A stretch of 37,080 nt of DNA, taken from a virus. Made by a program: the position numbers and the translations under genes. Location of the stretch: positions 1-37,080 of IMG/VR virus record IMGVR_UViG_3300007541_000068; one strand, given 5' to 3'. Positions 1-6,090 of the stretch are shown one piece after another (position 1 is the stretch's first letter; each line of letters starts with the position of its first letter). Below the pieces are notes generated by a model. The model was given only the letters and a program-made list of their open reading frames with translations, had not been told where the DNA came from and did no database searches.

Positions 1-339
1 ATTACGAAAAAAAGCCGCCACTCTGGTAAACGGTGGACGGATGCGCAGAAACAGCAGCTGCGACTGCTGTACTATAATGCAGACATGTCTTTCGAAGCCA
101 TAGCCATCGAGCTGGGCCGTAGTATTGCCAGTGTCCGTAGCCAACTGCGGCGGTTGGACAAGTTGGACAATCAAGCACCGCCGCGTGTGTCGGACGATCC
201 AGTACCACCACCCAAGCGCCCTACCCTAATTTCCCCGAAGGAAGTTTATGGTACACCCACCCGGATGTTCGCGACCTGGGCTACCGGCGCGACGTTCGTG
301 CTTCTGATAGCCATATTGGTTTTCCTGCTAACGCTGTAG
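1..339 (+). CDS. Membrane-tethered HTH protein (5' end outside window)
   Basis: The frame is open from base 1, so the N-terminus lies outside the window. An ATG at 85 exists, but the reading frame before it encodes KRWTDAQKQQLRLLYYNAD, which completes a SANT/GcrA-like helix-turn-helix continuing through MSFEAIAIELGRSIASVRSQ. I therefore take the gene as running in from the left. A Pro-rich linker follows, and the last 20 or so residues (TWATGATFVLLIAILVFLLT) form one hydrophobic membrane-spanning segment ending at the stop. A DNA-binding head with a C-terminal membrane anchor is unusual for a phage protein. It could tether phage or host DNA to the membrane or act as a membrane-bound regulator; both ideas are inference. 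The HTH resembles that of the GcrA homologue at 2503, so the two may be related. Confidence 0.7.
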   Translation: MTKKSRHSGKRWTDAQKQQLRLLYYNADMSFEAIAIELGRSIASVRSQLRRLDKLDNQAPPRVSDDPVPPPKRPTLISPKEVYGTPTRMFATWATGATFVLLIAILVFLLTL

Positions 340-416
340 ATGCCGACGCGTTTACAGAAGAGTGGGCGGGAAGCCGTTAATCCAACCAAAAAATTAACCA
401 TGAAAGGAAGTATCTT

Positions 417-680
417 ATGAAAGTCGTCGTAAACGAAGTACAGAACGAAGGTATCGAAACGCTGTTGGGTCAGAATGTTACCTTTTGGTGTGGTGTCTAC
501 ATCTACACAGGAAAGCTGGTAGGTGTTAGTGACACCTGTGTTAAACTGGAGGATGCAAAGGTTGTCTATGAGACAGGTGCCTTCAGTATTAAGCAATGGG
601 GTGATGCTCAATCTTTGTCGGCGGCTTGGTATATCCAGACCGCGGCCATTGAATCCTTCGGTGTGATGCATAAGGAGTAG
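417..680 (+). CDS. Small conserved phage protein, possible Sm-like fold
   Basis: This encodes 87 residues, preceded by a good ribosome-binding site (GAAAGGAAG, about 6 bases before the ATG). There is no signal peptide or membrane segment. The pattern is an all-beta protein: an N-terminal helix-like stretch, then LLGQNVTFWCGVYIYTGKLV, VKLEDAKVVYETGAF and a final AWYIQTAAIESFGV strand. The G-x-x-V-T/V-x-x-G-x-L-x-G/V-V pattern and a later strand pair recall Sm/LSm-type small barrels. Similar small proteins occur in early regions of marine phages, where they are usually left unnamed. An RNA-binding (Hfq-like) role is only a fold-based guess. It stands alone between short gaps, upstream of the repeat gene. 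Confidence 0.65.
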   Translation: MKVVVNEVQNEGIETLLGQNVTFWCGVYIYTGKLVGVSDTCVKLEDAKVVYETGAFSIKQWGDAQSLSAAWYIQTAAIESFGVMHKE

Positions 681-703
681 CCCGCCGCACAGGAGTACGC
701 GCC

Positions 704-976
704 ATGAACACTAAACGTAAGACATACAAATCTAGATTTAGGTCTTGGTCGGGGTCTGGGTCTAGGTCTGGGTCTAAATCTGGGTCTAGGTCTGGGTCTG
801 GGTCTAGGTCTTGGTCGGGGTCTTGGTCTTGGTCTGGGTCTAGGTCTGGGTCTAGGTCTGGGTCTAGGTCTTGGTCTAGGCCTGGGTCGTGGCCTTGGTC
901 TAAGTCTGGTTCTGGGTCTAGGTCTTGGTCTAGGTCTGGGTCTGGGTCTTGGTCTGGGGAAAATAGGGACTGTTAA
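704..976 (+). CDS. Ser-dipeptide repeat protein (SR/SG/SW-rich)
   Basis: This encodes 90 residues. After a basic N-terminus (MNTKRKTYK) almost the whole protein is Ser alternating with Gly, Arg, Trp or, rarely, Lys or Pro, ending in a short non-repeat tail (ENRDC). It is encoded by a hexanucleotide repeat (TCTNGG). Two things argue that it is translated: a clean AGGAG at 691-695, 8 bases before the ATG, and an open frame through the array that stops just two bases before the thyX start. The composition is strongly basic, with regularly spaced Arg and Trp, and the chain should be disordered. It resembles eukaryotic RS domains only in composition. RNA or DNA binding, or condensate formation, is inference; no family is recognised. 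The minus-strand Pro-Arg reading frame across the same DNA is a shadow. Confidence 0.65.
   Translation: MNTKRKTYKSRFRSWSGSGSRSGSKSGSRSGSGSRSWSGSWSWSGSRSGSRSGSRSWSRPGSWPWSKSGSGSRSWSRSGSGSWSGENRDC
731..958 (+). repeat. Hexanucleotide tandem array (TCTNGG)n, G-rich on + strand
   Basis: About 38 degenerate hexamers (TCTGGG, TCTAGG, TCTTGG and a few variants) run without interruption. The strand bias is extreme: G and T on the plus strand, C and A on the minus. Many GG and GGG runs are separated by 3-base TCT spacers, so the plus strand could form two- or three-tier G-quadruplexes. The second codon of each pair varies (GGG/GGT, AGG, TGG), while the Ser codon is almost always TCT. This looks like slippage growth followed by point drift. 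Confidence 0.9.
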
Positions 977-977
977 C

Positions 978-1640
978 ATGCACGAAGAAGTAAAGCTGGT
1001 TGGCTACAGCCGCAGGATCGGCTCCCAACCTGATGAGACGCTTGGCGACCAGATCGCCTACTATGCCCGCGTGAGTAATCCGACATCGGCGGAAATGGGC
1101 AAAGGCAACGACAGGTTGATTAGCTATCTGATCCGGCACAAGCACTGGAGCCCGTTTGAGATGGTGTCAGCGACCTTGAAGATCACAAGCACGCGGGATA
1201 TCCTTCGGCAAATCTTGCGGCATTCGTCCTTTTCGTTCCAGGAATTTTCTCAGCGGTACAGCGCAACCGAGACGACCGGAGCCGTGCGAGAAACGCGGCT
1301 ACAGGACCGCACCAACCGGCAGAACAGCTTGCCCAACGCCGACCCGGAACTTGCTGACTGGTGGGTCGAGAAGCAGCGCGCGGTCATGGGCAGCACTTTC
1401 GAGCTTTATGACCAAGCGTTGAAGCGCGGCATCGCCAAAGAACAGGCGCGCGCCATCCTGCCAGAGGGCCTGACCCGCAGCACCATATTTATGTCCGGCT
1501 CAATCCGGTCATGGATACACTACTGCGAGTTGCGAACTGGACCAGAGACCCAGAAAGAGCATCGCGAGATCGCTGCTGCGTGCGCAGTCCAGCTCGCCCG
1601 AGTGTTCCCTCAGATCGTCGGAGTGCTCGAACATGACTGA
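978..1640 (+). CDS. thyX: FAD-dependent thymidylate synthase ThyX
   Basis: This encodes 220 residues, a normal length for ThyX. The enzyme makes dTMP from dUMP with methylene-tetrahydrofolate, using FAD and NADPH, in the cytoplasm. The ThyX signature is at residues 81-94 (RHSSFSFQEFSQRY), corresponding to the canonical RHRx7S: R81, H82 and S91 are present, but the third position is Ser83 instead of Arg. Upstream, the conserved segment KHWSPFEM is clear, and downstream RAILPEGLTRSTIFMSGSIR and LRTGPETQKEHREIA match the family's substrate-binding C-terminal half. The start has an AGGGA about 9 bases upstream, at the end of the repeat gene. It overlaps the next gene by 8 bases and forms a nucleotide-supply group with the dCMP deaminase at 2042. 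Confidence 0.95.
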   Translation: MHEEVKLVGYSRRIGSQPDETLGDQIAYYARVSNPTSAEMGKGNDRLISYLIRHKHWSPFEMVSATLKITSTRDILRQILRHSSFSFQEFSQRYSATETTGAVRETRLQDRTNRQNSLPNADPELADWWVEKQRAVMGSTFELYDQALKRGIAKEQARAILPEGLTRSTIFMSGSIRSWIHYCELRTGPETQKEHREIAAACAVQLARVFPQIVGVLEHD

Positions 1641-1932
1641 CAGGCTGGAACTTCTGGACGGCTTTCGCCAGCGCCTGCAGCGAGCCATGGATGTCCGTGG
1701 CTACTCACAGCTCGACACCGCCCGCGCGGCGCATCTATCGAGGCAGGCTATTTCGCATATGGTGGCGCCGGAAACGCGCCCGCGAGCCCGTAAGATGGGC
1801 CCCCAGCTTTTTCAGCTGAAGAAGCTGGCCGACGCTCTACATGTAGAGCCCGGCTGGCTCGCGTTTGGCTCAGGCAATCCACCGGAGACAAACACCGCCA
1901 AGGAAAACGATAGGAGATTAGAATGGCCGTAA
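1633..1932 (+). CDS. XRE/Cro-type helix-turn-helix regulator
   Basis: This encodes 99 residues. The N-terminal 75 form a lambda-repressor-like HTH: LDGFRQRLQRAMDVRGYS, then QLDTARAAHLSRQAISHMV as the helix-turn-helix, then LKKLADALHVEPGWLAFG, the typical last helices of XRE domains. The C-terminus is short and polar, with no ligand-binding or LexA-like peptidase domain, so it is Cro-like rather than a CI-type repressor. The start overlaps the end of thyX (ATGACTGA), so the two are translationally coupled. It probably controls early phage transcription, though no operator was identified. It does not by itself imply lysogeny, since no integrase is seen. Confidence 0.85.
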   Translation: MTDRLELLDGFRQRLQRAMDVRGYSQLDTARAAHLSRQAISHMVAPETRPRARKMGPQLFQLKKLADALHVEPGWLAFGSGNPPETNTAKENDRRLEWP

Positions 1933-2045
1933 AAATCAAAGACGCGCTGTGGCGACCTGAGCCAAAACCAAAGCGCCGCAACAAGCCCCACCCACTTCAC
2001 CACCAAAAGAAGTTAAACAAACACAGCAAATGGAGGAAACGATGA
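1923..2045 (+). CDS. Tiny very basic protein (40 aa)
   Basis: This short gene begins MAVKIKDALWRPEPKPKRR and ends HSKWRKR; about a third of the residues are Lys or Arg. It is supported by a good AGGAG at 1912-1916, 6 bases before the ATG, and by overlaps with both neighbours: its start lies within the end of the XRE gene, and its stop TGA (2043-2045) overlaps the dCMP deaminase ATG at 2042. Such coupling is the rule in this operon. I recognise no family. A nucleic-acid-binding or host-takeover peptide is possible but unproven. Confidence 0.55.
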   Translation: MAVKIKDALWRPEPKPKRRNKPHPLHHQKKLNKHSKWRKR

Positions 2046-2503
2046 ATCAGCACGACCACGCGTCCACGTCTAGGTGGAACGCATATTTTATCAAGATCGC
2101 GCACGACACCATGATGATGTCGAAAGACCCGTCGACACAGGTAGGTGCGGTCGCAGTGCGCGACGGCCACATAATATCAACAGGCTACAACGGCTTCCCC
2201 CGCGGTGTTCACGATACCGCCCAGCGCCTGTTGGATCGTACCGAGAAGTTACTACGAACCGTACACGCCGAAGAGAACGTGATTGCTGACTGCGCACGGC
2301 GTGGCGTGTCGCTAGACGGTGCTACAGTGTACGTCACTGCACCACCCTGCAACCGCTGCGTGGCGTTGCTGATCCAGGCAGGGGTCGACAAGATTAAATA
2401 CTTACCTGGTAGTGACGACTTTATGAGACGCTGGCTCATAGAAACAAAATTGGCACGCGAGATGTGCTGCGAGGCCGGCGTATTTATGATGGAGTTAGGT
2501 TAA
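2042..2503 (+). CDS. dCMP deaminase (zinc-dependent cytidine deaminase family)
   Basis: This enzyme deaminates dCMP to dUMP, the substrate of ThyX encoded just upstream. The zinc site is complete: H75-A-E77-E-N and P-P-C103-N-R-C106, with E77 as the proton shuttle. The N-terminal WNAYFIKIAHDTMMMSKDPS and TQVGAVAVRDGHIISTGYNG segments match phage and bacterial deoxycytidylate deaminases. The length, 153 residues, is usual. An ATG at 2030 is in frame, but the bases between it and 2042 contain GGAGGAAA, a strong Shine-Dalgarno at the right distance for 2042, so I chose 2042. Whether it is allosterically controlled by dCTP/dTTP cannot be read with certainty. Confidence 0.93.
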   Translation: MNQHDHASTSRWNAYFIKIAHDTMMMSKDPSTQVGAVAVRDGHIISTGYNGFPRGVHDTAQRLLDRTEKLLRTVHAEENVIADCARRGVSLDGATVYVTAPPCNRCVALLIQAGVDKIKYLPGSDDFMRRWLIETKLAREMCCEAGVFMMELG

Positions 2504-2901
2504 TGGATTGGAACGAACAAAATGTGAAACGGCTGTGTGACTTGTACGACCAAGGGTTATCTGGTTCTATGATAGCGCGACAGCTGGGGGTAAGTAAGGG
2601 CACCGTTGTCGGCAAGATACGCCGGCTCCGACGTCGTGGACTATGCGGCGCGCGGGATGCCGTCTCCATGACTAAGTCAGAACTGCTAAGGTATAATAAA
2701 GAGCGCAGGCGGCGTCGGTTTGCACCTCCCCCACCGTTGCCCGACGCACCACCCAGATCGCAGTGCCAGTACATAACCGGAGACCCAGGTTTTCGTGCGG
2801 ACATCTCCTACTGTGGGGAGGACGTGGTTGCTCCAGGCAGTCCCTACTGCAAGGCGCATCATGCGAAATGCACCAGTCTCGTAAACCCGTTTAAGTTTTA
2901 G
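2503..2901 (+). CDS. gcrA: GcrA-family cell-cycle regulator homologue
   Basis: This encodes 132 residues. The N-terminal HTH (MDWNEQNVKRLCDLYDQGLS, then SMIARQLGVSKGTVVGKIRR) is the GcrA signature. The C-terminal part has the matching Cys/His region: QCQYITGDPG, YCGEDVV and SPYCKAHHAKC. In alphaproteobacteria GcrA binds sigma70 RNA polymerase and promotes transcription from promoters with CcrM-methylated GANTC sites. A phage copy could redirect host cell-cycle transcription or activate phage promoters; that is inference. The middle is Arg- and Pro-rich. I start it at the ATG overlapping the previous stop (TAATG) rather than the in-frame ATG at 2464, because the family begins with this W-x-x-x-x-V motif. 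It strongly suggests an alphaproteobacterial host. Confidence 0.88.
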   Translation: MDWNEQNVKRLCDLYDQGLSGSMIARQLGVSKGTVVGKIRRLRRRGLCGARDAVSMTKSELLRYNKERRRRRFAPPPPLPDAPPRSQCQYITGDPGFRADISYCGEDVVAPGSPYCKAHHAKCTSLVNPFKF

Positions 2902-2908
2902 GTACACG

Positions 2909-3232
2909 ATGAGTATGACCCCCGAAGCTAAAGTTAAAAAGAAAGTATCCGATTTGCTGAAGGGCATCGGTGCGTACTACTTCTATACAGTGACCGGCGG
3001 TTATGGACGCAGCGGTGTCCCGGACATCGTCGGCTGCTATCGTGGCGAGTTTTTCGCGATAGAGTGTAAGGCAGGGAAGAACAAACCTACGCCGCTCCAG
3101 GAGAAGAACATGAAGGAGATACGCGGGGCCGGTGGGCTGACGTTAATTATCAACGAGGGCAACACGGATGATGTGCTGCGGTTCATTGGCGGCATCATAC
3201 ACGATCCTCGGCAGCTGGAGTTACCACTATGA
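2909..3232 (+). CDS. VRR-NUC domain nuclease
   Basis: This encodes 107 residues, the size of a stand-alone VRR-NUC (PD-(D/E)xK) domain. The catalytic set is visible: G36-V-P-D39 and E52-C-K54, with YFYTVTGGYGRSGVPDIVG and GEFFAIECKAGKNKPTPLQ giving the classic core, followed by the Q-containing helix and a final GGLTLIINEGN strand. Phage VRR-NUC proteins are thought to cut branched or flap DNA during replication and recombination, and their genes usually sit beside DNA polymerase genes, as here. The Shine-Dalgarno is weak, and an in-frame ATG at 2915 is an alternative. The stop overlaps the next start (ATGA). Confidence 0.92.
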   Translation: MSMTPEAKVKKKVSDLLKGIGAYYFYTVTGGYGRSGVPDIVGCYRGEFFAIECKAGKNKPTPLQEKNMKEIRGAGGLTLIINEGNTDDVLRFIGGIIHDPRQLELPL

Positions 3233-3606
3233 GTTGGGCGGACAATCCAGCCGAGGTCGGCCACTATCCCGATAACAACCCGAAAACGATTTACGGCGTC
3301 CAAAAGCCATCGCTTGGCCTGATCCCGCTTGCCGCCCTGGAAGCTGCTGCCGGCGCGCATCAGCTAGGGGCCGATAAATACGGCCCCTGGAACTGGCGGG
3401 AAAAGCAGGTGGCGGCGAGTGTCTATATCCACGCTATGCTTCGCCACATCAAAGCGTGGCAAGAGATCGAGGACCTTGACCCAGAGAGCGGTGTATCGCA
3501 TCTCGGCCACGTCATGGCCTGCTGCGGTATACTCCTCGACGCCCAGCGTCATGGTAACTTAATTGATGATCGGGTAGTGACGGACAATGGCACTGATAAC
3601 TCTTGA
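3229..3606 (+). CDS. dATP/dGTP diphosphohydrolase-like protein (DUF5664/MazZ-like)
   Basis: This encodes 125 residues. The core SLGLIPLAALEAAAGAHQLG, KYGPWNWREK, YIHAMLRHIKAWQ and DLDPESGVSHLGHVMACC matches the phage family annotated as dATP/dGTP diphosphohydrolase N-terminal domain (DUF5664), an all-helical MazG-like fold. The acidic and His residues (H in MLRH, then E and D in EIEDLDPESG, H in SHLGH) would bind metal. Members linked to aminoadenine phages (MazZ) convert dGTP to dGMP for 2-aminoadenine synthesis, but many relatives occur in ordinary phages, so substrate and purpose are uncertain. It begins inside the VRR-NUC stop (ATGA) and overlaps the polymerase start by 20 bases, which suggests that the two are made together. 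Confidence 0.8.
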   Translation: MSWADNPAEVGHYPDNNPKTIYGVQKPSLGLIPLAALEAAAGAHQLGADKYGPWNWREKQVAASVYIHAMLRHIKAWQEIEDLDPESGVSHLGHVMACCGILLDAQRHGNLIDDRVVTDNGTDNS

Positions 3607-5425
3607 CTTTGAAACGTATTACAGCCGTCGATACTCGTTAACCAAGTATACTACAGAGGAGTATATACGAGACTACAGGTTCGAGGTCATTGGTGTCAGC
3701 GTTAAGGTCAACGATGACCCGGTTCGCTGGTTTAGCGGTACCCACGAACAGATCGCCACGTTCTTCAGGCAGTTCCCCTGGGCTTCGTCCGGCGTACTGG
3801 CGCATAACGCTATGTTCGATGGGGCCATATTGAGTTGGGTATTTGGCATTAGACCGAAAGCACTATTCGATACGATGTGTATGGGTCGCGCCATCCACGG
3901 TGTTGAAACCAGTGCCAGCCTAAAGGCTCTGGCCGAACGCCATGGACTAGGTGTCAAGGGCGACGCTGTGCTGCGAGCCCTGGGCAAGCACCGGGACGAG
4001 TTTACCCCCGAGGAGTTGGCGGAATACGGCGAGTACTGCAAGAACGACGTAACGCTGACCTACAAGTTATTCCAGGACATGGTGTGGAAGTACCAATTCC
4101 CAGACGAGGAGTTGAAGCTGATCGACCTGACGTTGCGGATGTTCACGGAGCCAGTGCTAGAACTAGACCTAGGCCTGCTGCAAGAACACTTAAACACGTT
4201 ACAGCAGCAAAAGACGCAGTTGTTAGAGCAAGGAGGCGTCACCCGTGAGGACCTGTTGAGTAATCCTAAATTTGCGGATGTACTTCGTAACTTAGGTGTG
4301 GAGCCTCCCACTAAAACAAGTCCACGGACTGGTAAGACGACGTATGCGTTTGCGAAAACCGATGAGGCCATGCGCGCTTTGCTGGAGCACGACTACCCTC
4401 AAGTGCAAACGGTAGTGGCGGCGAGGCTGGGCGTCAAAAGTACGTTGGAGGAGACTAGAACACAGCGGTTCTTGGAGATTGCCTCCCGCGGTCTGCTACC
4501 GGGGCCGATCCGTTATTACGCTGCGCACACAGGCCGGTGGGGCGGTGCGGACAAAATCAATCTACAGAACCTGCCGAGTCGTGGCGATAATGCTGGGGTG
4601 CTAAAACGATCTATTGTAGCGCCCCCTGGCCACCTGCTAGTGGAGTCCGACTCGTCACAGATCGAGGCCCGCGTGCTGGCATGGTTGGCTGAAGAGGAAG
4701 AGCTGGTACACGCGTTCACCGTAGGTGATGACGTGTACAAACAGATGGCCGGGTCGATCTACGGCAAAGATCCAGCGGAAGTCAGTGGGTCCGAACGGTT
4801 CGTAGGTAAGACAACTATCCTGGGTGCCGGCTACGGCATGGGGTACGTTAAATTTTTGGCTCAGTTAAAGAACTTTGGTGTGGACGACATTGACGAGCAT
4901 GAAGCACGACGTATCATTCAGGTATACAGGTCTACATATAGTGAGATCGCTCAGCTATGGGCCAACGCGAACCACTCTGTACGTTCGATGGTGAACGATG
5001 CGCCAGTGCAGTTCGGCAGGGCCGGGGTGCTCCGCGTACGGGCAGCGGACAACGCAATAGAGCTACCCAACGGACTGTCCCTACGCTACTCAAACCTACG
5101 GACACAAGGTGATTGTGATAACCGGCCCGAGCTAGTCTACGACACGCGCCTTGGTCCCACCCGGCTGTACGGTGGGAAAGTTATCGAGAACGTGTGTCAG
5201 GCATTGGCGCGGTGCATCATCGGTTGGCAGATGCAGCAGATCGCGAAGAAATATAGAGTCGTGCTAACTGTACACGACTCAGTAGTATGCTGCGTACCCG
5301 AAGATGAGATCGCCCAAGCCAAGGATTATGTAGAGCGGTGTATGCGATTAGTTCCTTTATGGGCGACCGGTTTACCTGTAAACTGTGAGGCTAAAACCGG
5401 TAAGTCATACGGAGATTGTAAATGA
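3587..5425 (+). CDS. Family A DNA polymerase with 3'-5' exonuclease
   Basis: This replicative polymerase of 612 residues has two domains. The N-terminal DnaQ-like proofreading exonuclease has Exo I D7-x-E9, Exo II HNAMFD (N74, D78) and Exo III YCKND (Y150, D154), all complete. The polymerase domain has motif A DSSQIEAR (D355, E360) after HTGRWGG, motif B RFVGKTTILGAGYG (R404, K408, Y416) and motif C VHDSVV (H563, D564, S565). Two deviations stand out. The residue equivalent to Pol I Phe762 is Leu412, and the Glu of the usual HDE motif is Ser565. There is no 5'-nuclease domain and no DnaJ-like zinc insert. It overlaps both neighbours (20 bases upstream, ATGA downstream), at the centre of a nuclease/polymerase operon. 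Confidence 0.97.
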   Translation: MALITLDFETYYSRRYSLTKYTTEEYIRDYRFEVIGVSVKVNDDPVRWFSGTHEQIATFFRQFPWASSGVLAHNAMFDGAILSWVFGIRPKALFDTMCMGRAIHGVETSASLKALAERHGLGVKGDAVLRALGKHRDEFTPEELAEYGEYCKNDVTLTYKLFQDMVWKYQFPDEELKLIDLTLRMFTEPVLELDLGLLQEHLNTLQQQKTQLLEQGGVTREDLLSNPKFADVLRNLGVEPPTKTSPRTGKTTYAFAKTDEAMRALLEHDYPQVQTVVAARLGVKSTLEETRTQRFLEIASRGLLPGPIRYYAAHTGRWGGADKINLQNLPSRGDNAGVLKRSIVAPPGHLLVESDSSQIEARVLAWLAEEEELVHAFTVGDDVYKQMAGSIYGKDPAEVSGSERFVGKTTILGAGYGMGYVKFLAQLKNFGVDDIDEHEARRIIQVYRSTYSEIAQLWANANHSVRSMVNDAPVQFGRAGVLRVRAADNAIELPNGLSLRYSNLRTQGDCDNRPELVYDTRLGPTRLYGGKVIENVCQALARCIIGWQMQQIAKKYRVVLTVHDSVVCCVPEDEIAQAKDYVERCMRLVPLWATGLPVNCEAKTGKSYGDCK

Positions 5426-6090
5426 GCGTGACGCCCTGGTCATATAGCCGGATGAAATTGTTTGAGCAGTGCCCCAAGAAATACTACCACCTCAATATAG
5501 CGAGAGACTATAAAGAACCCCAGTCCGACGCTATGCGTTATGGTAACGAGTTTCACACAGCGTGTGAGGTTTACATCCGCGACGGTGTAGACTTGCCACC
5601 CGCTTTCGAATTTGCACGGGCTACGCTTGACGCGTTAGCAGCCAAGGACGGCGACAAGCACTGCGAATACCGGATGGGGTTAACACATGACCTGGAGCCA
5701 TGTGGGTTTAGCGACAAAAACGTCTGGTACAGAGGTATTGCGGACCTCATAATCCTTAACGGTGAAGATGCCATGGTCGTCGACTATAAGACTGGCAAGT
5801 CCGATAAGTACGCCGACCCCGACCAGCTTGAGTTGATGGCGCTGTCCGTATTTAAGCATTTCCCACAGATCAAACGGGTGCGCGTGGGTCTCGTGTTTTT
5901 CGTACCTAACACCCTAATACGGAACGTGTTCCTGATCTCTGACGCTGACAGACTATGGGAACGGTGGTTCAATAATGTGAGTAGGATGGAGCAGGCATTT
6001 TCAAACAACGTGTGGAATGCGAACCCAAGTGGTCTATGCCGACGCCACTGTGTCGTGGAATCTTGTGTACACAACGGAAGGAATCAGTGA
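5422..6090 (+). CDS. PD-(D/E)xK nuclease, Cas4/RecB-like with Fe-S cysteines
   Basis: This encodes 222 residues of the RecB/Cas4-type exonuclease family. The N-terminal SYSRMKLFEQCPKKYYHL is the usual opening. Then come RYGNEFHTACE (motif I His), YRGIADLII (D108), MVVDYKTGK (D121, K123) and DQLELMAL (the motif with Gln). C17 together with C206, C210 and C215 (Cx3Cx4C near the end) reproduces the four-cysteine pattern that holds a 4Fe-4S cluster in Cas4 and AddB. It probably resects or trims DNA ends during replication or recombination. No Cas1/Cas2 or CRISPR array is nearby, so a CRISPR adaptation role is not supported. The start overlaps the polymerase stop (ATGA). Confidence 0.9.
   Translation: MSVTPWSYSRMKLFEQCPKKYYHLNIARDYKEPQSDAMRYGNEFHTACEVYIRDGVDLPPAFEFARATLDALAAKDGDKHCEYRMGLTHDLEPCGFSDKNVWYRGIADLIILNGEDAMVVDYKTGKSDKYADPDQLELMALSVFKHFPQIKRVRVGLVFFVPNTLIRNVFLISDADRLWERWFNNVSRMEQAFSNNVWNANPSGLCRRHCVVESCVHNGRNQ

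Noticed and set aside
608-979. Minus-strand Pro-Arg dipeptide reading frame
   Set aside because: It is the mirror of the hexanucleotide array, has no ribosome-binding site on that strand, and runs against the operon.
2464-2502. Upstream start of the GcrA homologue
   Set aside because: GcrA proteins start at the W-x-x-x-x-V motif, and the TAATG overlap at 2503 fits the coupling pattern here.
3587-5425. DnaJ-like zinc insert in the polymerase, as in HMO-2011-type phages
   Set aside because: No CxxCxGxG repeats occur between the exonuclease and polymerase domains, so membership in that group is not supported by this mark.
6012-6089. Upstream start of the HNH-like gene
   Set aside because: It lies in the nuclease gene; the ATG at 6090 has GGAAGGAA and a TGATG overlap.
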